Assembly (NCBI RefSeq): GCF_016097555.1
Contig: NC_054713.1
Location: 3,868,228 to 3,932,227 of the forward strand
Length of the DNA stretch: 64,000 bases
Source: Gigantopelta aegis
Taxonomy: Eukaryota; Mollusca; Gastropoda; Neomphalida; Peltospiridae
Direction of reading: 5' to 3'
Under the pieces are notes generated by a model. It made no database searches and was not told the DNA's origin. It saw only the letters and a list, made by a program, of their open reading frames with translations. Both the position numbers and the translations under genes were made by a program. Below are positions 1 to 13,600 of this stretch, piece after piece; within the stretch, counting starts at the first letter, position 1, and each line of letters opens with the position of its first letter.

Positions 1-453
1 GAGGTATACACATATTTGTTTTACTCTCTAGTCTCTGACAAAAACAATTATAAAGAGAATACACATTTTGTAGACTATATTCCTTTGTTGCAAGTCATCA
101 TCAGATGCATATGACACATATTTGTTTGGCCAATGTTCTTACACATTCATTCTGAGCATTCATTCTGAGCAGAGTCGTTGACAAAGGTTTCTTGTTTCTA
201 GACATTTTTCAATAACAAGAAGAGAATTTAGTTGTTAAACAAAACACTTTTTTACAGTATAAGATGAAGTATTTTTGTACAGTATGTTATATTTGGAGAA
301 GTCGAACTTTTTTGCCCAGAATTTAATCATGATGGACGTTGACACAAAAAACCGAAATTTGTTTTGTTTAATGGCATTACTAGAGAACGCTGACACATAC
401 TGCAAACAGAATTTATGTGGACACTTTTGGTGCGAAAATACTCGCTATTGAGA
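1..453. other. No feature recognised
   Basis: AT-rich unique-looking sequence before the minisatellite. No exon or repeat is recognised. Confidence 0.5.
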
Positions 454-1106
454 GTATTTATGACAAATGTCTTGGGGTACTAAAAGATACCCCTTCCTTA
501 TTTCTCAGTATTTATGATAAATGTCTTGGGGTGCAAAAGGATAATGCCCTTTCCAGTTTCCTTATTTCTCAATATTTGTAACAAAATGTCTTAAGGTGCT
601 AAGGGATACCCCTTCCCTATTTCTCAGTATTTATGACAAACTGTCTTAGGGTATTGAAGAATATCCCTTCCCTATTTCTCAGTATTTATGACAAACTGTC
701 TTAGGGTATTGAAAGATATCCCTTCCCTATTTTTCAGTATTTATGACAAACTGTCTTAGGGTATTATGATAAAATGCCGTAGGTTATTGAAGGATATCCC
801 TTCCCTATTTCTCAGTATTTAGGACAAAATGCCGTAGGGTATTGAAGGATATCCCTTCCTTATTTCTCAGTATTTATGACAAACTGTCTTAGGATATTGA
901 AGGATATCCCTTCCCTATTTCTCAGTATTTATGACAAACTGTCTTAGGGTATTGAAAGATATCCCTTCCCTATTTCTCAGTATTTATGACAAACTGTCTT
1001 AGGGTATTGAAGGATATCCCGTCCCTATTTCTCAGTATTTATGACAAACTGTCTTAGGGTATTGAAGGATATCCCGTCCCTATTTCTCAGTATTTATGAC
1101 AAACTG
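454..1106. repeat. 55-base minisatellite, about 12 copies
   Basis: The unit is tatttatgacaaactgtctt followed by agggtattgaaggatatccc and ttccctatttctcag. The first copies are more diverged than the last ones. Confidence 0.9.
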
Positions 1107-2140
1107 TTAGAAAATAAAAGGGAAACAAATAAAAACAACATTACCTACAGAGCTTAGAATTAACTACAGAGCTGCATAAAAAACTAAATTAAGTATTAAT
1201 TTCCTTTAAAACGTAGCACGTTCTGGTTTTAAAAAAGATACAAAAAAATGCGTTCCTCTTATACCACAGTTCTCACGTTTTCCTTTCTCTTTCTCTTTTC
1301 CTGTCAACCAAACATGTTTGGAATGTTTATTTGTCAAAGATAAAATAAGCTAATATTAGCTCTTTTTTAATGAATATTGACATATAAACAGTAAGCTATA
1401 TATAAACAGTAGCAAATAACCCATTAATAAATGTTAAGCATACAAAATTATAGGCACTAATCGTTACTTATTTATTAGTGTATACGTTGTTTAACAAGTA
1501 AATTACACATTACTCAAAACTCCCTGCTTGAATTATATATTTTGATAAATCTTTCTGCTTGTCTAGCACCATATTCAGCGACAACGGGTGACGTTAATAG
1601 TTCGAGGACGATAGCGTTTCTTGCTATTGCCGAGCGCAAGGATGATTTTAAAGTAGCTCCAGATGCAATAGAAACAGTATCTACTACGGAAAGAAGGACA
1701 TGTAACTTTAATGATTGTTTAAGGTATTTTATTAATTGAAAACAGCCATTCACACACCGTCATTTGCAGCAGTTGTATTCTGTGTAGTGTGTTTGTCTAA
1801 AATGGGCTATTTTGTTCACAAAACCAATTATAAAAAGAAATGACTGCACAATTTGTTTTGATATATTCATGTATTTCAGTAGGCCTATTTTATTTCCACA
1901 ACATTTTATGTTTATGTATGTATTGAATGTATTGTCACCACTGTGTGAAATAAATGTGTATGAAATGGGTATCCCGTTGTATTTGTTTTATGTCGTGCTT
2001 CACTGCATAATTAAATATATGCCATTATAGAGGAAATAATAGAACGTTGTGAAATAAAATTGATCACCACTATAAATATCCACAAGAATTATGACTGCAC
2101 ATGTACTGATATATAACGCAGTTGTCCTCACCATTGATAA
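1107..2140. other. AT-rich stretch with one CpG-richer island at about 1545-1740
   Basis: About 200 bases at 1545-1740 are richer in CG and open on both strands for about 60 codons. No family is recognised and no clear splice pair frames it. The rest is AT-rich. Confidence 0.35.
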
Positions 2141-2395
2141 TTACGGAGCCCCTTTGGGGACATGCTGATTTTTTTTTTCGTGCCCACGAGTTAATATCTC
2201 GTGCGCACGAGTTAATTATCTCTTGCCCACGAGTTAATATCTCGTGCGCACGAGTTAATATCTCGAGTTAATTATCTCGTGCGCACGAGTTAACTTTATC
2301 GTGTGCGCGCGCAATTAACTCGTGCGCATGAGATATTAACTCGTGCGCACGAAAAAAAAAAAAAATATCAGCATATCCCCAAAGGGGCTCCGTAA
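2141..2395. mobile_element. Palindromic MITE built of CTCGTGCGCACGAG units
   Basis: The ends TTACGGAGCCCCTTTGGGGA and its complement are nearly perfect inverted copies and contain the palindrome CCCCTTTGGGG. Between them are tandem, self-complementary units of cgtgcgcacgagttaatat. Almost the whole element can fold back on itself. Confidence 0.75.
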
Positions 2396-2578
2396 TATCC
2401 GAATAATGTTTACGCCTATACAGTCCCATTCCATTCAGACACGTTTTTAAATGACGCATGGACATACGTATGCCATGCTTTGCTGAAAGAAAGTGCAATA
2501 TTTCAGCATAAGCCATGCCAAACATAAAATATGCCTGAATAAGATGTTTTGTGAGTCTCCATGTTATTTATTCTAGCC

Positions 2579-2715
2579 GTATGCGCACGAGTTAATATCT
2601 CGTGCGCACGAAATAATTAACTCGTGCCCACGAAATAATTATCTCGTGTGCACGAGATATTAACTCGTGCGCACGAGATAAAAAAAAAATAGCATGTCCC
2701 CAAAGGGACTCCGTA
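2579..2715. mobile_element. Truncated second copy of the CTCGTGCGCACGAG element
   Basis: The same cgtgcgcacgagttaat units end in agcatgtccccaaagggactccgta, the right end of the 2141-2395 element. The left end is missing. Confidence 0.65.
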
Positions 2716-3334
2716 GATAATACTGCAAGTGTTACAGTTCTAGATACAAGTGTTACGACTACCAAAGGCGTACTGGCTCCCTTTGTTGTAGGGGGTCAGA
2801 CTGGCTTTTGCCCGAATTAAATGAAAATAGCCGAATCTGGATAAAACCATTTATTCCTATTAGCATTACTACCAAACAGCTATATAGGGTTGCAAACGAA
2901 TCACTAAGGATTTTTACATAGAATACAATTTATTTTGAGGTACTAGAATGATGGAAGTACATGGTAAAAAGGTCTCAGGTTAGCACATTTTGCCCGAATA
3001 TCTGTAGGCCTATAAATTTTGCTCGAATTTTATGTTTTGCTCTAGCACTGGGTGGGGGGGGGGGGGGGGGGGAGTTGACCCCAAGCCCCTGCCCTCTGTT
3101 TTATACGCTTATGATGACTACGTGTCACCAACTCGTTCTTGATATGGCTGGAGAGGTCATTAACTCAAAGATGACGGCGATGTCTAGACAGTGTGACGAG
3201 ACACCAACAGGAAGCCACGTAACACCTACTTCTTGATATTTTACATAGACATTCAAACCGACGTTGGCATTCAGTCTAAGTTATAACACAAATAAGATGA
3301 TTTCAGCTTTCCAGAAGCAATATGTCTTCTGCTT

Positions 3335-5700
3335 CACCTTTTGGAATTTACATATTACAATTTGTGAGGTATCTTAGGGCAAGCTCAATGTATGTCAGTT
3401 TCAGTATGTCATATTATTCTTGTACAGAAGTTGTTTCATCAGAGTTATAATAGGCAAGGACTCCTGAAAGCTTTCAAAACAGTTCATGGTTGACATGTAG
3501 AGGCTATATCAGATCACAATTATTTTCGCTATAGGCTATGTTTCTGTATAGCATTAGTGGCTATAACACTTTTATTAATACCAGTAGGCCCGTGGGGTTT
3601 TATGCACCTTTGCCGGCATGGAAACAAAACATCCTAAAAAGGACAGCTCTTCTCCGGAATGTTTTTTTTTTTTTTATCCCACTGCCCCCTTTCCTTTCTC
3701 TCCTTTGAATTCTATCTCATTTCTTCCCGATCTAGAAACTCCACCTATCTTCCAACTTCTTTCGCTGTCCACCTCCACTTCCCAGTCATTGTCTTTCCAA
3801 CCACAACAGGTGCTTGTCTCTTGTGGCTATCTGTGCCACACACCTGCCATTCCCCAATCAGCTTTTAGCTGTGGGCTTAGTCTGACCACTTCGAGGAGTG
3901 TTCAGTAGCTACTTCTGGCATTGTTCTCAGGATATTGGTTTAAACAAACACACTCATTAAACCTGGCCAGCGTACACCCATTTTACAGTAATAGTATTAC
4001 ATTTGCATTGGTTGGAATTACCACCAAAAGTCTTCAATGTCAGCAAGTTACACATGTTTGCAAACTACATGCATTTCACTGTCAACTTCAGTCTAATAGT
4101 TGCCACTACAAAACTGTCTGCCATGAAATAGTCAAACACCAGACTATTGTGCGGATACATTTCTGGATTTTCGTCGATTATTTGGGAAGTGATCTGTGGC
4201 CAATAAGCCAATGTTTGTCTGCACATCCCATTCTGACTGTACATACCTCTTCATGTGTTTTAAATATTTTCTACAGAATTTTCATTGTTTAAATAAAAAT
4301 AACTGACTACTGGCTCTGCTCATATTGGTTGCCACTTGCGTGGAAAGGTATGCTCGCTTTTTGCAAACACCTGATATCATTAGTTTTAACAGTGAATCAT
4401 GAGAGCATGCCATTACAACTTTCTAAATATCTATTATTCTGTAGTCTGCGGTCTTCCTAAAAACAGCGTAGGAAGGATGTCTTGTCCAGGGAAATGGCAA
4501 TCATGGAAACTGTCACAACCTTGCTAAAACACCATCTGAACTAATGCCTTGTGCAATATCATTTTGAAACTCTTATTGTCATTCAGATTTGGTTTGTTGG
4601 ACAAGGGTATGATGTGGCAGTACCTGGAATGTGAAATGTGCAATGTTACACATAAACAGTATTAGATGGATATGGATCAGGTCCATCTATAAATGAAAAT
4701 TCCCATATTTGTCAATCAGGTGGTATTGAGTCTACTTGACTAGGGAACAGAATTTGTTTTAAAAATGGATTTTGGAGGAGGCAAATTCTTCTGATCTGTT
4801 GAATTCTTCAAGCCTGCTTCAGGTGGATCAATTGTCTTTTACTATATATGCATGAAACTAATAATTTGCTGAATAAGTCAGAGTGTAAGGTATGGTAACT
4901 TTGTGATTGGATTCTCTACATTTGTGTTATTTTAGACTACATACAGACATTATGTGAAAATGGAGAAACTCATTTCAGGGCAAATGGGTTTCGCCCCATC
5001 ATTGATGTGTAATTTCAAATGCCTATTGGAGCACTGGCAAAACAGACTATGAAACAGTGGTGCACATGGAAGGAAATTGGCAAAGACTGGATGGTTGCAT
5101 GTAAGAAATAAAAATGAATTGCGCGCACAAATTTCGGTACTGTCTTCAGAAGATAGACCAACTCATTAACTGTAAGACCATGTTATATGTGAAACTCATT
5201 AATCTACGATGTGACATACTACGTTTTTAAACACAAATGATATGGATTACCGAGATCTCAGATCAGTATGGAGGAACTGTTATTTCAATGTTAATGTTGG
5301 CGGCCATCTTGAAAAAATTAAAGCCATCTTAAGATATAAATTAATGGAGGTATTTGTAAGTCATTATGTAGGCTATTACAAACAAAATACAATGCATTTA
5401 AAATAACATTTACTAAGTATATCTCGTTTCAGCACACATACATGTGTTCACTATTGAAAAAATATGCCATGTGGCGGCTATATTTAATGATCCTAATTAG
5501 TCACTTTTCCCCGGTTACATCAAATTACCTTTTTAATATGTTGTCTAGAATGGTATTGAGAGAACATTACAACAAAAATAAATTGTTGCAAGATTATCAA
5601 TTCTCAGATCATTTTCGAATTTTAAGGAACTGGTATTTTAATGAGAATGTTGGCGCCCATCTTGAATAATGAAAACCTTAAATTATAAACAAAGAGAGGT
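3335..5700 (+). repeat. Long dispersed repeat, copy 1
   Basis: From caccttttggaatttacat to the end, this 2.4 kb stretch aligns by eye with 8379-10420, with small gaps (one around 3620-3900). It ends with one and a half units of a roughly 300-base tandem repeat (ttaaggaactg..tttcaatg..atgttggcggccatctt). No transposase or other protein family is recognised. Confidence 0.75.
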
Positions 5701-5771
5701 ATTTCTAAGTGATAAAGAGAGGTGATAAAGCTGGCCGAGGACAGGCAGAAGTACTGCGTCACTCTGTTTAA

Positions 5772-6175
<404 letters not shown>

Positions 6176-6369
6176 GAATCTGGTGATGACGTCATACTTA
6201 TAAAACGGCTAGAGGGTCCATATATTGGACAAACTTAACAAACTCCCTTCCATCCCATACAACATTTTGTAACGCATCTCGTGATTGCAAATCGCCCGAT
6301 GATTACGTAATTGATGAACGGCGCTTTTCGTAAATTCGACCGGATCCCATATTGTTTGTGTACTTGCAG

Positions 6370-6662
6370 GTTTGACGCACTAGAGAAGGAAAAGTTGCGG
6401 ATTAACTCCCTTCTCCGCCCGATGTTACCGAAACCCATGGCGGATTTGTTACTTCAGCACATGGACGTTCAACCCACGTGGCATCCTAGCGCCACGGTCT
6501 GCATCTCCGACATCCGGGGCATTATTGAGGTCTCTGCCAGCAGTTCTCCCGTTCAAACCTTTGACATTATCAACAAGTTGATCGCCTGCTTTGATGACGT
6601 CATTGCCGAGTACGATTTGTACAAGATTGAGACCATCGGAGACGCTAATATCATTGTGTCGA
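6370..6662 (+). CDS. Cyclase exon a: dimerisation helix and start of catalytic domain
   Basis: The acceptor is ..tacttgcag and the donor is gtacgt. The exon enters in phase 2 and leaves in phase 1. It holds EKEKLRINSLLRPMLPKPMA, the first metal-site region ISDIRG and KIETIGDANIIVS. A run of 44 G follows 25 bases after the donor. Confidence 0.88.
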
Positions 6663-6685
6663 GTACGTATTATATATATAGTTTG

Positions 6686-6735
<50 letters not shown>

Positions 6736-6890
6736 TTTTTTTTTTTAAGTACAATATAATAATTAATATATATTAATCACTGGCGTAGGAAGCGGGGGGG
6801 GGGGGGACATATGCCCCCATCCGACTGTAGCAGCAGCGATGGTTTTTATATATTTATAAATGTATTTATGTGTGCGCGCTCCCCCTCCCC

Positions 6891-6947
<57 letters not shown>

Positions 6948-7578
6948 TTAGACACCTTCCTACGCCCGTGCTAATTAGTGTTGGAGATTTCATCATCGTT
7001 CATCATTATGACAATCGGTGTGCCCATGAAAACAAACACTAACTCCATATAATTAACATTTCCCCATACAATCGATTATGGGATTTTATAATTGAACACC
7101 GTGCATCGGTAGAGCGAACCCGATCAACTTTAGATTATAATCGATTATTGAAACAATACTAATTGCAATTAAACAATTCTGATCGTATTTAAAAGAGCAC
7201 GGGCATAGAACTAATGGCCCCCGTGACATTCTTGTTAACTATCAGTTAAAATAATAATAATAATAATAATCATAATAATCATAAAATATTCATTCAAATA
7301 AAAATTAACATTCCAGAGACAGATCTAAGGGGCGGACCACGAGGCCCCCCCCCCCCCCCTCCTATTTTTTGTTCGCAATGTTTCTTGGTTGCCCTTTGCA
7401 CGAGTTAATCCATGTCACCTTTTCCCCTTAGCCTTCCCCAATAGTTCCTGGCCCCGCCATGACACAGTGGTGTAGCCGGGGGGGGGGGGGGGGGTCCACA
7501 GGGGCCATTAGCTCGAGTCACCTCCAGCCCTCTCCCTTATTGATATTAATTTTGTTTTAAATTAAATTTTATAAAATC

Positions 7579-7660
<82 letters not shown>

Positions 7661-10600
7661 CAGTGTGGGTTGACACAGCCACAGTCCACCAGCACACAAC
7701 CCCCATACTCCATCCTAATATCAAAGCATGGCTACGTCAGTGCCTTAGCATTCGTTTTCTTACGCAGGTGTCTCCAAGCACGACAATGTACACGCGTCCG
7801 AGATTTGTTCTATGGCACTGGACTTCCTGGAAAAAAACGAGCAGATAACTCTGATTGACCAAACAAAAGCCAGGTTTAAACTGAGGATCGGCATACACAC
7901 AGGTAACTTTAGTAACGTTTTGTGATCTAGATGTAGCCAAGTGGTAAAGCGCTCGCCTAATGCGTGGTTGGTCTTGGGTCGATCCCCATCGGTGCGCCCA
8001 TTGGGCTATTTCTCGTTCCATCCAGTGCACCGCGACTGGTGTATCAAAGACCGTGGTATGTGTTATCCTATGTGGGATGGTGCATATACAAGATCCCTTG
8101 CTAGTAATGGAAAAGTGTAGCGCGTTTCATCTCTAAGACGATATGTCAAAATTGGTTAATGTTTGACATTCAGTAGCCGATGATTAATCAATCAATGTGC
8201 TTTAGTGGTTAACAACAAAAACAACGGTCGTTTCTGTGTCAGCATGTGCAGCTATGAATGGTGTGATGTCAAAACTCAAAAAAACCTTTATCACATAAGT
8301 GATATAATACGAGCTAGACTAAAGACAAAGTAAGAAAGACAAATCTGTTATATACCTCATCTATCCATAAGCAATTTTCACCTTTTGGAATTTACATATC
8401 ACAATTTATGAGGTATTTTAGGACAAGCTCAGTGTATGCCAGATTCACTATGTCATATTATTCTTGTATAGATGTTGTTTCCTCAGAGTTTTAATAGTCA
8501 AGGACTCCTGAAAGCTTTCAAAACAATGCATAGTAGACATGTAGAGGCTATATCAGGGCATAGATCACAATTATTTACGCTTTAGGCTATGTTTTATATA
8601 GTATTAGTGGCTATAGCACTTTTATTCATAGCAGTAGGCCCGTAGGGGTTTTATGCGCCTTTGTCTGCCTGGGGGCAACATATTCTGAAATGGACATCTC
8701 TTTCCAAGATAATGGTTTAAACAAAGACTTCACTAAACCTGGCCGGCGTACACCTGTTTTACAGTAAAAGTTGGCTGGAATTACCACAAAAATAAAAAAG
8801 GTGTTTTCTGTGACAAGACGTTACACATGTTTGCAAACTATATTCAGTCCCCTGTTAACTTCAGTCTAATAGTTTCCATTACAAAGCTGTCTGCCATGAA
8901 CTTTCGTCAACTAAATGGAAAACTAACTGCGATATGTGGTCAATAAGCTGATGTTTGTCTGCATATCCCATTCTGACTGTATATACATGTACTTCTTCAT
9001 GATTTTAAAACATGTTTTACAGAATTTTCATTGTTTAAATAAAAATAACTGACTGTTAGCTCTGCTCATATTGGGTGTCACTTGTGTTGAAAGGTATGCT
9101 CACTTTTTGCAAACACCTGATATCATCATTGTTTTAACAGTGATTCGCGAGAGCATGCCTTCACAACTGTCTAAATATCTATTATTCTGTTATCTGCAGA
9201 CCTTGTAGGAAGGCTGTCTTGTCCTGGGAAGTGGCAATCATGGGAACTGTCACAATATTTTTTAAACATCACCTGAACTAATGCCTTGAGCGATCTCACT
9301 TTTACTGTTATTGTCATTCAAATTTGGCTTGTTGGACAAGGGTATGATGAAGCAGTACCCCAGTAATGTGAAACGTTCAATGTTAGACATAAACAGTATT
9401 TGATGGATATGGATCAGGACCATCTATAAACTACAATTCCCATATTTGTCAAGCAAGAGTCTACTTGACTAGGGAACATAATTTGTTTTTAAAAATAATT
9501 GGTCTTGGAGGAGGCAAATTCTTCTGATATGTTGAATTATTCGAGTCTGCTTCTCGTGGATTAATTGCCTTTTACTATATATGCATGAAACTAATCATGA
9601 TCCAGAGTGTAAGGTAGGGTAATTTGGTGATTGGATTCTTCACATTTGTGTTATCGTATGTTACAGATAGACATTATGTGAAAATCGAGAAACCCATTTT
9701 AGGGCAAATAGGTTTCGTCCCGTCGTTGATGTGTAATTTCAAATGCCTATCGGAGCACTGGCAAAAGTGACTATGACACAGTGGTGCACTTGGAAGGAAG
9801 TTGGCAAAGAATGGATAGTTACGTGTAAGAAATGTAAATGAATTGGGCACACACATTTCAGTTTTGTCTTCAGAAGATAGGCTAATTAACTATGTCATAT
9901 GTGGAACTCATTAATCAATAATGTGACATACTACTTTACTTATGTTTTTAAACACAAATGATATAGATTACCGATCAAAGGTCAGTATGGAGGAACTGTT
10001 CTTTCAATGTTAATGTTGGCGGCCATCTTGAAAAATAAAAGCCATCTTAAGATATAAATTATTGGAAGTCTTTCTAAATCATTATGTAGGTTATTACAGA
10101 CAAAATGCAATGAATTTAAAACTACATTTACTAAATGTATCTCGTTTCAGTACACTTACATGTGTTTACTACTGAAAAAATATGCCATGTGGTGGCCATA
10201 TATTCTTATGCAAATTAGTGACTTTCCCCTGCTTACGTCATATTACCTTTTTGATATGTTGTCTAGGATGGTATTAAGAGTACATTACAACAAAAATAAA
10301 TTGTTGCAAGACTACCAAATATCTGATCATTTTCGAATTTTAAGGAACTGTTATATCAATGAGAATGTTGGCTGCCATCTTAAAAAATGAAAACATTCTT
10401 TAATTTAAATAAAGATAGGTCTTTCTATGTAATCACGGAAGTTATTATGGACAAAATAAATCATTTCAAAACATCCTTTACTAAACATATCTTGTACTGG
10501 TACACATACACGTGTATACTATTGTAACATATGCCATATGGCGGCCATTTTAATTTATGTAAATTAGTCATTTTCCCAAACAAACATAAATGTACATTTT

Positions 10601-13600
10601 TTTTTATATGTTGTCTAGGATGGCTTTGAGAGTAAATTACATCAAAAATTATTGATGTTGCTAGATTATCAAGATCTAGGATCACTTTGAAATTTTAAGG
10701 AACTGTTATTTCAATGGGAATGTTGGCAGCCATCTTGAAAAATAAAAAATAAACATTTTAAATTATAAATTAAGGGAGGTATTTCTAAGTCATAAAGTAT
10801 GTTATTACAGACACAATACAATGCAATTAACACACCATTTACTAAATATATTTTGTTTCAGCACACATACGTGTACACCAGTGTCAGAATGACCATATGT
10901 TTGATGTCCAATAGCCGATGATAAGATAAAAAATCAATGTGCTCTAGTGGAGTCGTTAAATAAAACAAACATACGTGTATACTGTTGAAAAATATTACTG
11001 TCGTAGCCATATTTAATTTATGCAAATTAAGTAACTTTCCACCACATACATCAATGTACATTTTTGATATGTTGTTTAGGATGGCTTTGAGGATCTAATA
11101 CAACAAAAATAAATTCTGTTGTAATTTCTCCTAGGTTAGGCGTTTTTTAACCTTAGATTGACTGGACTATAATCGCATGGGTTGGATAAGACAGTAACAC
11201 ACACACATACACACACACACACAGACACAGACACACACACTCACACACACACACAGACAGACACACACACACAGACACACACACACACACACTCATCCAT
11301 TGATCACACGTTTTATTTGCTTCCAGGACCCGTGATGGCGGCCGTGGTTGGAGCTAAAATTCCTAAATACTGCCTCATTGGTGAAACGATCACAGTGGTG
11401 ACCAAACTGGCGTCTCTAGGAAAAGGTATGACGTTTTGTAAAGACTCGTTAGAAATAACGGTCTGAATTTATAAAGCCTGTTTATGTGGAACACGTGTGT
11501 AACAACATAGATTTACGATGCTTAAACACCTGTTTATGTGGAACACGTGTGTAACAACATAGACTTACGATGCTTAAACACCTAGTGTGTAACAACATAG
11601 ATTTACGATGCTTAAACACCTGCGTTTATGAAAAAACATAGACCGGGAGCTAAGTGAGATTTAATTGTTGCGAGAATTCCAAAAGGTTTGAGGTGGTTGA
11701 GGTGTAGAGGGACCCCAATTGACTACAGAAACCCAATTCTTAAGTAAATATAATGCGGGAGTAAATAGGGGGTGCTACTGAAATTACCCCCAAAATGGGA
11801 TTTAATTGTTGTGAAAGTTCCATCCAAAATTCCTTTGCTACTTATTAGAGGACATCTCACTGAGCACAAATCCACAGGAAAGGCTACTTAAGAAAGACTC
11901 TAATTAGTGCTAATTAGGAATTTAATTGTTGTGAAAGTTCCATCCTTGGAACCAAATGTAAAATGTAGAGTATGCTCACCCAATTCAGAATTACCAATTT
12001 AAGAAAAAAAATATTGCGGGAAAGTGCACTTAAGAAGAGGTAAAATGCTAGTTAGTGCTAATTAGGGATTTAATTGTGAAAGTTCCATCTTTGAAACCAA
12101 ATGTAAAATGTAAAGTATGCTCACCTGATTCAGCACTTAGAGGGACACACCCTAGTTACAGCTATTTGTTAACCATTACGGCGTTGTTTTTCGCTATTAA
12201 ACCCCATTTTTCACAAATAAAATTGAACTTTACTTACATTTTGTTATTTAGAATACACATTTCCATTCACCTGAAGTGCTTTTTGGTAATCCTGATGTAT
12301 GTAAAACCACGAAATGCATTTTTTGCATTTTTTCACAAGACGTTCTGTCGAGAAAAAAACGTTAAGCAAGCGAGGTCCAATCTATTTTTAGAGGAGATAT
12401 TTCCATTCAATGTCACAGACGTTGGTATATCACGTGACCGTTATCATTTTGGTTCGGTTTGTTTTCTCGTGCACGGTTCGCGCAATCAACATCCGATTTG
12501 TTGTTGTTCATTTGTGAGATTTTTCTTCACAGTTCGTGAACATTTTCAGTAACAATAAAGTTCAGACAAGTAAGTGTCTCAATACAAAACGTTACAAACC
12601 CTTAAAACCAATAATTTTGCTAAGTCTTACGATATCTGGAGAGGGGATACAACCATGACAGAACAGTTGGAACATGTCCAGGAGAGGTGAAACGAACGCA
12701 CCCCAAGTCTGTGAAATTTGTCGTGACGTAGGCATTGTTGTGCTTCGAGCGACATCTACCGGTGACATCAGAATACTAACTTTCAAAATTATTTCAAGCA
12801 ATTGGGACATGGGGATTCCCATTGTATTTATCGATATAAAACCTGCTTTTTCACTCCATTTGATAAAAACGTGATCTAAGTGTGTTACAGGTTTGTAGAT
12901 TAACCAAATTATAATTTATTTTCGCTGGATGGAACTAGGGTGTGCGGCTTTAAGAAGAGGTCAAATGCTAATTAGTGCTAATTATGGATTTAATTGTTGT
13001 GAAAGTTCCATTCGAAATTCCGTTGCTATTTGGTAGAGGACATCTCACTGAGCCCAAATCCACTACTCATGAAAAAATATTTAATGGGAAAGGCTACTTA
13101 AGAAAGACTCTAATTAGTGCTAATTAGGGTTTTTAATGGTTGTGAAAGTTCCATCCTTGGAACCAAATGTGAAATGTAGAGTATGCTCACCCGATTCAGA
13201 ATTACCAATTTAAGAAAAATATATTCCGGGAAAGACAAGATAATGACTTGTAGCATCAATGTGAAAGGTGGGTTTTTGTTTTTTCTTTAGATCATGGACG
13301 TGTAGTATATCAATGGATAGCTTTTGGTGAGTATTGTACAGATAAGCCAATATTATGTATGAATATGGTATACAGAGTCATAAAACATGTTAATAGCCAT
13401 TTTTAATGAAATATAGTTTTAAAAAGTCTCTATTTTTCCTTCTAAAAACCTATGCGGATTTAGTTTATATTACCCGGTATACAATTTATATATTCCTAAA
13501 TTATCTCTATTTCTTAGGTAAATTAAAAGAATATACGACATTTTGTATTATAGTGAGCATACTATATTACCTGCCCTTAAATATTATGTGTGCATTTCAA

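Noticed and set aside
454-1106. Possible CRISPR-like direct repeats
   Set aside because: The repeats are contiguous with no unique spacers, and the genome is eukaryotic: an ordinary minisatellite.
6449-6754. Minus-strand frame over the cyclase exon with a poly-Pro run
   Set aside because: It is the antisense of cyclase exon a extended through the poly-G run.
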